DNA of 64,000 nt from the NCBI RefSeq assembly GCF_900111365.1, contig NZ_FOGZ01000014.1:1-64000 (forward strand), written 5' to 3'. Source of the DNA: Propionibacterium cyclohexanicum. GTDB taxonomy: Bacteria; Actinomycetota; Actinomycetes; Propionibacteriales; Propionibacteriaceae. The notes under the pieces were generated by a model, which saw only the letters and a program-made list of their open reading frames with translations, had not been told where the DNA came from and searched no databases. Of this stretch, positions 54,110 through 62,592 are shown piece after piece (the first letter of the stretch is position 1; each line of letters opens with the position of its first letter). Both the position numbers and the translations under genes were made by a program.

Positions 54110-55399
54110 ATGAACGCTTCGGTGCGCGGGGACGAACAGCTCGGGGACGAACAGCTCGGGGACGAACAGCGCGGGGACGAACAGCTCGGGGACAAGATCA
54201 CGAGGTGTTTCGCGGAAATCGATGACATCGGGCATGACCCCTCTGACCCGGATTCCGGATACAACCGCTTCGCCTGGACCGATGAGGATGCTGCTCTCCG
54301 CTCCTGGTTCCGCGTGCGCTGTGAGGCGCTCGGCCTCGTGATGGAGCAGGACAGTGCGGGGAATCTCTGGGGTTGGTGGCTGCCGAAGGACGTTGCTTCA
54401 CCCTCGAGGATTCCACCGCGCAGTGCGGTGACCTCGGGTTCGCATCTCGACTCGGTACCGCACGGGGGTGCCTACGACGGCCCGCTGGGTGTGATCAGTG
54501 CACTGCTCGCCATCGCCGAGCTGCGCCGCAGAGGCTTTCGTCCCACCCGGAGTATCGGTGTCGTCTGCTTCTCCGACGAGGAGGGGGCCCGTTTCGGCAA
54601 GGCGTGTCTTGGTTCGCGCACGCTGACCGGGGCGCATTCCGCAGATCAGGTTCTGGGTCTGCGCGACTCCGCAGGGGTGACTGTGGCCGAGGCGCTGGGC
54701 GCCCAAGGAGTTGTGCCCGAAGGCTATGGGCCGGACCGCGAGCTCCTCGAACGCCTTGCCGCACACGTTGAGCTGCACGTCGAACAGGGCTATGCGCTGG
54801 CGCCTGCCCGGGCTCCGCTGGGTGTCGCGACCGGCATCTGGCCGCACGGCAGGTGGCACGTGACGTTCGCGGGGGAGGCGAATCATGCGGGCACGACGCC
54901 CCTTGCGATGCGTCGCGATGCATCAATTGGCCTTGCCCATTTCGTCCTGGATGCACGACGGGCAGCCGAAGAACACCGCGCGGTTGCCACGGTTGGCCGG
55001 ATCCTCCTCACTCCGAATGGCGTCAACGTGATCCCATCCCACGCCGATGCGTGGCTCGACGTGCGCGCCGCTCACGATGACGGCGTCGATGCGGTGCTGA
55101 CCCAATTGGGCAGCTATGAACCGCAGCCGGAGTCCAGGACCCCAGCGACAGTATTCGACGGTGGGACGGCTGATCGCCTCGTTGCTGCCTGCCGGAAAGT
55201 GGGCGTGGCCCCGGTTCGGCTGCCCACCGCGGCCGGGCATGACGCCGGAATCCTCGCGAATGCGGGTGTTCCTACCGGGATGCTCTTCGTCCGAAGCGTC
55301 AACGGCGCATCCCATACCCCGCACGAGCAGGCGGAAATCGGCGATTGCATCCTCGGGGTGCTGGCGCTTTCCGGTTATCTCGAGGATTGCGCGCGATGA
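54110..55399 (+). CDS. M20-family amidohydrolase/carbamoylase of the hut operon
   Basis: 429 residues, hydantoinase/carbamoylase type like AllC. Metal-binding segments are SGSHLDSVPHGGAYDGPLG and CFSDEEGARFGKACLGS, followed by HVELHVEQG, FAGEANHAGTTPL and AAGHDAGI. It heads the operon with hutF, hutI and hutU, while no HutG is present, so it may hydrolyse N-formyl- or N-formimino-glutamate at the end of the pathway. Substrate is inferred; allantoate-like ureido acids remain possible. The N-terminus contains a fourfold GDEQ(L/R) tandem repeat. Confidence 0.83.
   Translation: MNASVRGDEQLGDEQLGDEQRGDEQLGDKITRCFAEIDDIGHDPSDPDSGYNRFAWTDEDAALRSWFRVRCEALGLVMEQDSAGNLWGWWLPKDVASPSRIPPRSAVTSGSHLDSVPHGGAYDGPLGVISALLAIAELRRRGFRPTRSIGVVCFSDEEGARFGKACLGSRTLTGAHSADQVLGLRDSAGVTVAEALGAQGVVPEGYGPDRELLERLAAHVELHVEQGYALAPARAPLGVATGIWPHGRWHVTFAGEANHAGTTPLAMRRDASIGLAHFVLDARRAAEEHRAVATVGRILLTPNGVNVIPSHADAWLDVRAAHDDGVDAVLTQLGSYEPQPESRTPATVFDGGTADRLVAACRKVGVAPVRLPTAAGHDAGILANAGVPTGMLFVRSVNGASHTPHEQAEIGDCILGVLALSGYLEDCAR
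54128..54187 (+). repeat. 15-bp tandem repeat coding GDEQ(L/R) x4
   Basis: Four full 15-bp units (GGGGACGAACAGCTC, with one C-to-G change in the third) start at 54128, 54143, 54158 and 54173, then a partial fifth. They are in frame with the start of the M20 gene and encode GDEQL, GDEQL, GDEQR, GDEQL. The length could vary by slippage without frame loss. Confidence 0.9.
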
Positions 55400-56718
55400 C
55401 CATGTCGTACTGGTTGGAGAATGCCTGGTTGAGTTCGGGCCCGGCATCGAGGGTCCGGGTCGTCACCGAGGGCGAGAGGATTTCCAGTTTGTCCGTGGGA
55501 GCCCAGCCCCAGGCAGCTGACAAGGTCATTCGGGGCCTGGTGATGCCCGGCTTCGCCAATACCCACAGCCACATCTTCCATCGTGCGCTGCGTGGCGTGG
55601 GCGGCACAGGTTCGTCCTTCTGGGCCTGGCGGGAGATGATGTACCGGGTGGCCAATCGCTTGACCCCGGAACTCTATTATGAATTCGCGCTCGCCGGCTA
55701 TCAGGAAATGCTGCGTGGCGGCTACACCTCGGTTGGGGAATTCCACTACCTGCATCACCAGCCGGACGGTTCACCATACGCCGATCCGAATGCCATGGGA
55801 AAAGCAGTCGTGGCTGCCGCCGAAGCGGCGGGAATACGCTTGACCCTGCTCGACACTGCATATTTTTCATCCGGTTTCGGCGCCCCGCCGATTTCCGGGC
55901 AGCGCAGATTCTGCGATTCCTCGGCCCAGGGCTGGGCCGAACGCGTCTCCTTGTTGACGGACACCTCGATGATGCGTGTCGGTTCGGCGATCCACTCGGT
56001 GCGTGCGGTCTCCCCGGAGCAGGCGGAGATCGTGACGAGCTGGGCCGTGGAGAATCGTGCACCATTGCACGTCCACCTCTCGGAGCAGGTGGCTGAAAAC
56101 GAGAAGTGTGCCGATGTCTGGGGTGTCACCCCGACCCAGCTGCTTGCGAGGAGTGGCGTGTGGTCGCCGCTGAGCACGGCCGTGCACGCCACCCATCTCA
56201 CTGAGTCCGACATTGCGATCCTTGCCGAAGCGGGGGCAAGGGTTGCGTTGTGCCCCAGCACGGAGGCTGATCTGGCCGATGGATTACCCCCGCTGCGCTC
56301 ATTTGTCCGAGCTGGTGTGCCACTCGCGGTTGGTTCCGACCAGAACGTCAGTTCCGATGCGCTCGGTGAGATACAGGCGGTGGACGCCTTGGTGCGCCTG
56401 CTCAGCCAGCGGCGCGAGGGTCTGGGCGCTGCGGGTCTCATCTCAGACCTGTCCCAGGTGGGCCAGGAGAGCCTGGGCTGGCCGGATGCTGGGCAGATCG
56501 CAGTCGGCAGGCTTGCCGACTGGGTTGTCATCGCCCTGGATTCGCCCCGGCTCGCCGGATGTGCGCTCTCGGAGATTCCTCGTGCGGCAACGGCGGCTGA
56601 CATTGTCGAAGTGATTGTGGCGGCTCGCACGGTGGCCCGACCCGATACTGATTCGGGGCGCGAGCTGGCAGTTCGGTTGTGCCAGCTCTGCTCGAAGGTC
56701 CGGGCGGAGAAACCATGA
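55396..56718 (+). CDS. hutF: Formimidoylglutamate deiminase
   Basis: 440-residue amidohydrolase converting N-formimidoyl-L-glutamate to N-formyl-L-glutamate and ammonia. Metal ligands are in MPGFANTHSHIFHRALRG, LHVHLSEQ and VHATHL, with the late aspartate in VGSDQNVSSDALGE. FWAWREMMYR and SVGEFHYLHH are typical of HutF. Its ATG overlaps the preceding stop and its stop overlaps hutI (ATGA on both sides). Confidence 0.93.
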   Translation: MTMSYWLENAWLSSGPASRVRVVTEGERISSLSVGAQPQAADKVIRGLVMPGFANTHSHIFHRALRGVGGTGSSFWAWREMMYRVANRLTPELYYEFALAGYQEMLRGGYTSVGEFHYLHHQPDGSPYADPNAMGKAVVAAAEAAGIRLTLLDTAYFSSGFGAPPISGQRRFCDSSAQGWAERVSLLTDTSMMRVGSAIHSVRAVSPEQAEIVTSWAVENRAPLHVHLSEQVAENEKCADVWGVTPTQLLARSGVWSPLSTAVHATHLTESDIAILAEAGARVALCPSTEADLADGLPPLRSFVRAGVPLAVGSDQNVSSDALGEIQAVDALVRLLSQRREGLGAAGLISDLSQVGQESLGWPDAGQIAVGRLADWVVIALDSPRLAGCALSEIPRAATAADIVEVIVAARTVARPDTDSGRELAVRLCQLCSKVRAEKP

Positions 56719-57932
56719 GCGCAACCTTGATCTGTGGAATCAGCCAACTGGTCACCAATGATCTCACAATGGGCACGGGACGCCTCGGTGTGATCCCGGA
56801 TGCCCATGTGGTGGTGAGCGACGGAGTCATCCAGGAGATCGGTCGTGGCGCCCGATTACCCGCAGCGGATTATCGGATTGACTTGCGGGGGCGGTGCCTG
56901 ATTCCGGGGTTCGTGGATTCCCATACACATGTTGTATTCGCCGGGGAACGCAGTTCTGAATTTGCGGCGCGAATGTGTGGCCAGCCGTACACCGGTGGTG
57001 GTATCCAGAAGACCGTTGCCGCCACCCGTTCGGCCAGCACTGAAGAGTTGAGGCGTCATACGGCTCTTCTGGTCGAGGAGGCCAGGTGTCAGGGAACGAC
57101 GACGGTCGAGATCAAGAGCGGTTATGGGCTCGATATCGAGAATGAACTCAGGATGCTGCAGATTGCGCACGAATTCACCCCGGAGGTGACGTTCCTGGGC
57201 GCACATGTCGTGCCATCGGAATATGCCGGACGCGCGGATGACTATGTTGATCTGGTGTGTGGCGAGATGATGGATCATTGCGCGCCGCTGGCGAAATGGG
57301 TCGACGTCTTCTGTGAGCCGCGGGCCGACGGTGCGTTTGATGCCGATCAGACCCGCTGTGTTCTTGCGGCGGGCTCGAAGCACGGCCTCATCGGCCGTGT
57401 CCATGCTGCGCAGCTGGGTCCGGGCCCGGGCGCTCGAGTGGCCGTGGAGTGTGGGGCCGCCAGCATTGATCATGCCACCTATCTCACCGATGATGACATT
57501 GATGTGCTGCAGGCTGCGGGCGAGAAGTCTCCTGTCGTCACCTTTCTGCCAATTGTCGAATACGCCACCAGACATCCCTTCCCCGATGCGCGCAGGGTGC
57601 TGGATGCCGGGCTGACAGTGGCGCTGGCCAGCGATTGCAATCCTGGTACCTGCTTCTCCAACTCGATGAGCCTGGCGATTTCGCTGGCGGTGCACCAGAT
57701 GGGCATGTCCCCCGAGGAGGCGCTGTGGGCCGCCACCGCTGGTGGAGCCGCGGCGCTGCATCGCAGTGATCTGGGCAGGATCGTTCGCGGTGGGCCTGCG
57801 GACCTTGCGGTGGTCGATGCGCCGAACCATCTCTATCTGTCCTATCGCACCGGAGTGCCGCTGGTGAGAGCACTCAGCCCGGCCGAATTGGCCGGCACGC
57901 ACATCGTCACGGAACGAGAGGGAATGCAATGA
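56715..57932 (+). CDS. hutI: Imidazolonepropionase
   Basis: 405-residue amidohydrolase opening 4-imidazolone-5-propanoate to N-formimidoyl-L-glutamate. Conserved motifs: PGFVDSHTHVVFAGERSSEF, TTTVEIKSGYGLD, FLGAHVVPSEY, GRVHAAQLG, SIDHATYL and ALASDCNPGTCFSNSM. Overlaps hutF and hutU by ATGA. Confidence 0.95.
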   Translation: MSATLICGISQLVTNDLTMGTGRLGVIPDAHVVVSDGVIQEIGRGARLPAADYRIDLRGRCLIPGFVDSHTHVVFAGERSSEFAARMCGQPYTGGGIQKTVAATRSASTEELRRHTALLVEEARCQGTTTVEIKSGYGLDIENELRMLQIAHEFTPEVTFLGAHVVPSEYAGRADDYVDLVCGEMMDHCAPLAKWVDVFCEPRADGAFDADQTRCVLAAGSKHGLIGRVHAAQLGPGPGARVAVECGAASIDHATYLTDDDIDVLQAAGEKSPVVTFLPIVEYATRHPFPDARRVLDAGLTVALASDCNPGTCFSNSMSLAISLAVHQMGMSPEEALWAATAGGAAALHRSDLGRIVRGGPADLAVVDAPNHLYLSYRTGVPLVRALSPAELAGTHIVTEREGMQ

Positions 57933-59941
57933 CGACCAGTCCATTGAAGCGCAATGGGGCCTTCGGGCCGATCACCGAGCTACCGGCTCGGCCAGGATTT
58001 GTGTCTGGTGTCAGGCGTGCTCCCTCACGTGGGTTCAGGCTCAGCCGGCACCAGACGGAGCTCGCACTACGAAATGCGCTACGCTATATCGATCCGTCGC
58101 TGCACGAGCAGATCCTTCCAGAGTTTCTCGATGAATTGCACAACTACGGTCGCATCTATGGCTACCGATTCCGTCCGTCCGGGCGAATCTGGGGAAGGCC
58201 TATTTCTCAATACCCCGGTCAGTGCCTGGAGGGGCGGGCATTCCAGGTCATGATCGACAACAATTTGGACTTCGAAGTCGGACTGTATCCCTACGAGCTC
58301 GTCACCTACGGCGAGACTGGGGCGGTCTGCCAGAACTGGATGCAGTATCGGCTGATCAGTGAGTATCTGCAGGAGATGACCGATCACCAGACTCTGGTGG
58401 TGGAATCGGGTCATCCGCTGGGGTTGTTCGCCTCGCAACCGGACCAGCCGAGGGTGACGATCACCAATGGACTGTTGATCGGTGAATACGATAATCTTCA
58501 GGATTGGGAAATCGCCGCGCAGATGGGGGTCACCAATTATGGGCAGATGACCGCTGGTGGCTGGATGTACATCGGGCCACAGGGGATTGTGCACGGCACG
58601 TACAACACCCTGCTCAATGCTGGGCGTCTGGAGCTCGGTATTGCCGAGGACAGCGACCTCCGCGGCAAGCTGTTCGTTTCCAGCGGCCTGGGAGGCATGT
58701 CCGGTGCTCAACCCAAGGCCATGAAGCTGGCTGGTGGTGTCGCCTTGATCGCCGAGGTGGATCCCTCGAGGATCAAGACCCGGCTCGACCAGGGGTGGGT
58801 TGACGAGGCGTACAACGATCTGACGGATGCTGTCTCGGCTGCTGACGCTGCGCGGGCAGCCGGCCAGGCGAAGTCGATTGCCTATGAGGGGAATATTGTC
58901 GATCTGCTGGGCCATCTCGTCGAACACCATGTGGCGGTCGACCTGTTCTCTGATCAGACCTCCTGTCATGCCGCATACGCGGGTGGTTACTGTCCCGAGG
59001 GCATCACTTTCGAGCAGCGTGGCGTGCTCCTGCGCGATGATCCGCAGCAGTATCGGGAACTGGTGGACAAGACTCTGCGTCATCACATTGAACTGGTGGA
59101 AACGTTGGTGGCGAGCGGGGCCTACTTCTTTGACTATGGCAATGCATTCCTGAAAGCTGTCTTCGATGCCGGGGTGACCCGGATCTCCCGCAATGGCGTC
59201 GACGACAAGGAGGGCTTCATCCTGCCGTCCTATGTCGAGGACATCATGGGACCCCATCTCTTCGACTACGGTTACGGACCGTTTCGCTGGGTATGTCTCA
59301 GCGGCCTTCCCGAGGATCTGGCGGCAACGGACCGGGCGGCAATGGAGTGCATCGACCCGGGGCGGCGGTATCAGGACCGCGACAACTACAACTGGATCAA
59401 GCATGCGCGGGAGGCTCAGCTCGTGGTCGGCACACAGGCCCGGATCCTTTATCAGGATGCCGCCGGCCGGGTTGCCATCGCGAAGCGGTTCAACGAGCTG
59501 GTGCGCAAAGGAACGATTGGTCCGGTGATGATCGGGCGGGACCACCATGACGTTTCTGGCACCGATTCGCCATTCAGGGAGACCTCGAATGTTCGAGACG
59601 GATCAAATGTGGCGGCAGATATGGCGGTGCAATGCTATGTGGGCAATGCAGCTCGCGGTATGAGCCTCGTCGCCTTGCACAACGGCGGTGGTGTAGGTGT
59701 CGGCAAGGCAATCAATGGTGGTTTCGGACTGGTGCTGGATGGTTCGGAAAGGGTCGACACAATCATCGAGAATGCCATGAGCTGGGATGTGATGGGTGGA
59801 GTGGCGAGACGTGCCTGGGCGCGCAATCAGCACTCTATCGAGGTAGGTGACGAATTCAACGAAACGCAGTCCGGGACGGCTCATATCACAATTCCTGCCC
59901 TTGTGGAGGACCAGTTGATCGACGCGGCCCTGCGCAGCTAG
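57929..59941 (+). CDS. hutU: Urocanate hydratase, long form
   Basis: 670 residues, about 110 longer than the enterobacterial/pseudomonad type. It still has QNWMQYR, TAGGWMYIGPQGIVHGTYNTLLNAGR, VSSGLGGMSGAQPKAMKLAGG for the tightly bound NAD+, DQTSCHAAYAGGYCPEG with the conserved cysteine, and IGRDHHDVSGTDSPFRET. Extra length lies around residues 370-510, as in the long urocanase group seen in anaerobes and some Firmicutes. Converts urocanate to imidazolonepropionate. Confidence 0.93.
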   Translation: MTTSPLKRNGAFGPITELPARPGFVSGVRRAPSRGFRLSRHQTELALRNALRYIDPSLHEQILPEFLDELHNYGRIYGYRFRPSGRIWGRPISQYPGQCLEGRAFQVMIDNNLDFEVGLYPYELVTYGETGAVCQNWMQYRLISEYLQEMTDHQTLVVESGHPLGLFASQPDQPRVTITNGLLIGEYDNLQDWEIAAQMGVTNYGQMTAGGWMYIGPQGIVHGTYNTLLNAGRLELGIAEDSDLRGKLFVSSGLGGMSGAQPKAMKLAGGVALIAEVDPSRIKTRLDQGWVDEAYNDLTDAVSAADAARAAGQAKSIAYEGNIVDLLGHLVEHHVAVDLFSDQTSCHAAYAGGYCPEGITFEQRGVLLRDDPQQYRELVDKTLRHHIELVETLVASGAYFFDYGNAFLKAVFDAGVTRISRNGVDDKEGFILPSYVEDIMGPHLFDYGYGPFRWVCLSGLPEDLAATDRAAMECIDPGRRYQDRDNYNWIKHAREAQLVVGTQARILYQDAAGRVAIAKRFNELVRKGTIGPVMIGRDHHDVSGTDSPFRETSNVRDGSNVAADMAVQCYVGNAARGMSLVALHNGGGVGVGKAINGGFGLVLDGSERVDTIIENAMSWDVMGGVARRAWARNQHSIEVGDEFNETQSGTAHITIPALVEDQLIDAALRS

Positions 59942-59956
59942 GGTGATGGGATAGGC

Positions 59957-59978
59957 TGTTCCGATCGTTGGGCACGAG
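59957..59978. promoter_or_regulatory. Possible degenerate hut operator at the iclR start
   Basis: TGTTCCG-N7-TGGGCACGAG matches the hutH-side palindrome at about 14 of 22 aligned positions, with one half site (CACGA) kept. It would allow autoregulation of the IclR gene. Confidence 0.3.
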
Positions 59979-60817
59979 TGAGAGGGATGGATGTAGTGGC
60001 ACCTCGGCCTCCCCGGAATACGGCCAATCTTCTCAGAATCCTCACCTATATGGCCTCGCAGGCGGCGCCGGTTTCTGCGCAGTCAATCGCCATTGAGCTG
60101 ACTATTCCGCGGTCGACGGTCTATGAACTCCTCGGTGTGCTGTGCGAGTACGGGTACGCGGTCGCGTTGCGTCCTGCCCGGCGATACGCGCTTGGCGCCC
60201 GCGCATTCGAGCTCAGCTCTGCCTATTCCCGGCAGGAGCCACTTGCGCGGCTCAGCAAGGTGATGCTGCGTCGCTTTGTCGACCGGGTCGGTGAGGCCCC
60301 TCACCTGGCGATCTTGCAGGGTTCGGACGTGATCTATGTCGCCGAAGAGCGCGCTCCGCGCCGTGCTCCTCTGGTGACCGAGGAGGGTGTCCGGCTGCCC
60401 GCGTACCAGACTGCAAGTGGTCGGGCAATCATGGCCTGGCTGCCGAAGGAGCAGGTACGCGCCATGATTCCCCGGAATCAGGAGTTGCCTTCTCGGGTCG
60501 CGGGTCGGTCTCCGGCGAGCTTTGCCGCACTGGTCCGTGACCTTCAGGAGATTCGCAAGTGCGGGTACGCCATAGAAGTTGAGGAGGTCACCGAAGGGTT
60601 GGCCTCCGTGGTGGTCCCCGTTTTTGATCTCAACGACTGGCCGCAGGCCGCCTTCGGTGTCACTTTCGAGATTGATCGGCATCCTGACGTGAAGCAGATG
60701 GTCGCAGATGTCCTTCCCGACATCCAGCGCTTCGCCGCCGAGCTGGAACGTCGGCTCGGTGCGCAAACATCCGGAGGGTCTCGCCTGGGCCGGCCCGGGG
60801 CGTCCCATCGCATCTGA
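59978..60817 (+). CDS. IclR-family transcriptional regulator (probable HutR)
   Basis: 279 residues. The N-terminal winged helix (about 15-75) has NLLRILTYMASQAAPVSAQSIAIELTIPRSTVYELLGVLCEYGYA; the C-terminal effector domain has LAILQGSDVIYVAEE, RLPAYQTASGRAIMA and GLASVVVPVFD. Several starts are possible: GTG 59978, ATG 59987, and GTG 59996, the last best spaced from AGAGGG at 59981. Located inside the histidine cluster between hutU and hutH, with related palindromes on both hut promoters, so it most likely senses histidine or urocanate and controls the pathway. Confidence 0.88.
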   Translation: MRGMDVVAPRPPRNTANLLRILTYMASQAAPVSAQSIAIELTIPRSTVYELLGVLCEYGYAVALRPARRYALGARAFELSSAYSRQEPLARLSKVMLRRFVDRVGEAPHLAILQGSDVIYVAEERAPRRAPLVTEEGVRLPAYQTASGRAIMAWLPKEQVRAMIPRNQELPSRVAGRSPASFAALVRDLQEIRKCGYAIEVEEVTEGLASVVVPVFDLNDWPQAAFGVTFEIDRHPDVKQMVADVLPDIQRFAAELERRLGAQTSGGSRLGRPGASHRI

Positions 60818-60934
60818 AGTTCTTGGTGCCGCTGCATTGTGGTTGGCATTCGAGCTCACCATCGTCCGGTGCCGCTCTGCACACAATGCCCGGAGCTCGC
60901 CGGAACCTCTCGTTACGGTCAGGTGAAGCAGTGT

Positions 60935-60960
60935 TTCGTGTCCGGGGTGTCGGACACGAA
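60935..60960. promoter_or_regulatory. Perfect palindromic hut operator upstream of hutH
   Basis: TTCGTGTCCG-GGGTGT-CGGACACGAA, 10-bp perfect arms and 6-bp spacer, 85 bp before hutH. A related site stands before the M20-hutFIU operon. It could also act as the iclR terminator, but recurrence favours an operator. Confidence 0.65.
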
Positions 60961-61044
60961 CCTTCATCGCGGACGTCAGCACGACATCTGTGAGTTCCAC
61001 ACTGTTAGGGGTTTCCAGGGATTCCCAGGCTGGAAGGAGGACAA

Positions 61045-62586
61045 ATGCGGTTTACGGATGAGACGAAATACGGGATTGGCGCAGGAGCGGAGGGTGGTCG
61101 GACGACTGATGACGCAGCGGTCGTTGACAGCCAAGGCGCTTGCATCGGCGACGATGACATCGAGGTCCTCACGATCGAGGATCTTTTCGACATTTCGACC
61201 GAACACCAGCCGGCGCTCCTGACCGACGGCGACCGCGCGCGGATGGATGAGGCTGCTGTGGCCGCCGCGAAATTCGCCGATGGGCATCCGGTTTACGGCC
61301 GGACGACGGGTGTTGGGGCAAATCGTACTGTCGCCATCAATGCGGAGGCACGCCGAGCTCAGGACCTTCGTTTGCTGCGCAGCCACGCTACCGGGGCCGG
61401 GCCTCTTGTCAGCGACAGTGATGTTCGGATGATGCTTCTTGTACGTATCAGCCAACTTCGCCACGGAGGATCGGGGCTCGCCGCCCGCGTTGCGGACGCA
61501 TTGGTTGACATGCTGGCCGACAATAGTTTACCCGCCATTCACTCGTTTGGATCGATTGGTACCGGAGATCTCAGCGCCCTGGCCGAGACTGCGCTGACCC
61601 TGGCGGGCGAACTCCCTACTCGTTCGGGACTGACCGAGCGACGATGGCAGCCGATGGGCGGAGAGGCCTTGCCGTTCATCTCAAGCAATGCATTGACTGT
61701 CGCCCGCGCCGCACGCGCTGTCATTGTGGCGGAGAACTGGGTGCATCATTACGCGTTCGCAACGGCACTGTCGGCAACGGCTTGTCGCAGCAGTTTAGAA
61801 CCCTTTGCTGCAGAAGTCCATCGCGCCCGGCCGCAACACGGCCAGCAGGAGGTGGCGGCCATGGTCCGTCATGCGCTCGAGGGAATCACAGTGCCTCCCA
61901 CCAGGATCCAGGACTCCTATGGTTTCCGCGCCATGCCTCAGGTCTTGGCTCCCATGGTAGCGGAAGTCGAGCGGCTGCGAGCGGTCGTCGAAATCGAAAT
62001 CAATTCCGCGCCTGAAAACCCTCTTGTAGTCCCCTCGTGCAGCTCTGTTCTGCACAATGGAAACTTCCACATGCAGGCGCTTGCCTTGGCGGCAGACAGC
62101 ACAGCGCTTGCCCTCAATGGAGCGGCGCAATTATCACTCGCCCGGTTGAGCAACCTCTGTGATCCAGCGGTAACCGGGTTGACCGCCTTTCTCTCAGACG
62201 GTCAGACGGGCAGTAGCGGCGCGATGGTCGTCGAATACGTGGCGGCGGCCGCCATGTCACGTCTGCGGAGTCTGGCGGCGCCGGCCTCATTGGGGACAAC
62301 CGTGATTTCCTTGGGGACAGAGGACCACGCAAGTTTTGCACCGAGCGCCGTCGATCAACTGCTCGGGGCACTTGATGCTGCGGAATCAATACTTGCCTGT
62401 GAATTGCTGTCGGCCCGGCGAGCGATCCAGCTCACAGGAATTGTGCTGCCGCCCGGTGCGCCATTGTCCAGTTATCTGGGGCAGATTCCTGGTTCCCGGG
62501 ATCTCGCCGACCGGCCGTTGAGCGGGGATATTGCTCTCATCGAGAAATTTGTCCATTCCCATCTTCCCACCAATATGATCGGCTGA
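61045..62586 (+). CDS. hutH: Histidine ammonia-lyase family protein with altered MIO motif
   Basis: 513 residues, normal length for HAL. Start is firm: AAGGAGG at 61034-61040. Kept family sites are VYGRTTGVGANR, LRSHATGAGP, QDSYGFRAMPQV, LHNGNFHMQALALAAD and GTEDHASF. The MIO-forming Ala-Ser-Gly of GSVGASGDLAPLA is instead Gly-Thr-Gly in SFGSIGTGDLSALAE (codons at 61558-61566). Canonical HAL needs a Ser (or Cys) there to build the electrophile, so activity as a histidase is uncertain, though the hut context is strong. It may be an unusual histidine lyase or act on a related amino acid. Confidence 0.8.
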   Translation: MRFTDETKYGIGAGAEGGRTTDDAAVVDSQGACIGDDDIEVLTIEDLFDISTEHQPALLTDGDRARMDEAAVAAAKFADGHPVYGRTTGVGANRTVAINAEARRAQDLRLLRSHATGAGPLVSDSDVRMMLLVRISQLRHGGSGLAARVADALVDMLADNSLPAIHSFGSIGTGDLSALAETALTLAGELPTRSGLTERRWQPMGGEALPFISSNALTVARAARAVIVAENWVHHYAFATALSATACRSSLEPFAAEVHRARPQHGQQEVAAMVRHALEGITVPPTRIQDSYGFRAMPQVLAPMVAEVERLRAVVEIEINSAPENPLVVPSCSSVLHNGNFHMQALALAADSTALALNGAAQLSLARLSNLCDPAVTGLTAFLSDGQTGSSGAMVVEYVAAAAMSRLRSLAAPASLGTTVISLGTEDHASFAPSAVDQLLGALDAAESILACELLSARRAIQLTGIVLPPGAPLSSYLGQIPGSRDLADRPLSGDIALIEKFVHSHLPTNMIG

Positions 62587-62592
62587 ACAAAC

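Noticed and set aside
53960-54264. Minus-strand frame with a stretch vaguely like a transposase tail (WQIEQIHQAFGGQLNS)
   Set aside because: Too short, overlaps the real M20 start and the hut operator; no inverted repeats or other transposase motifs.
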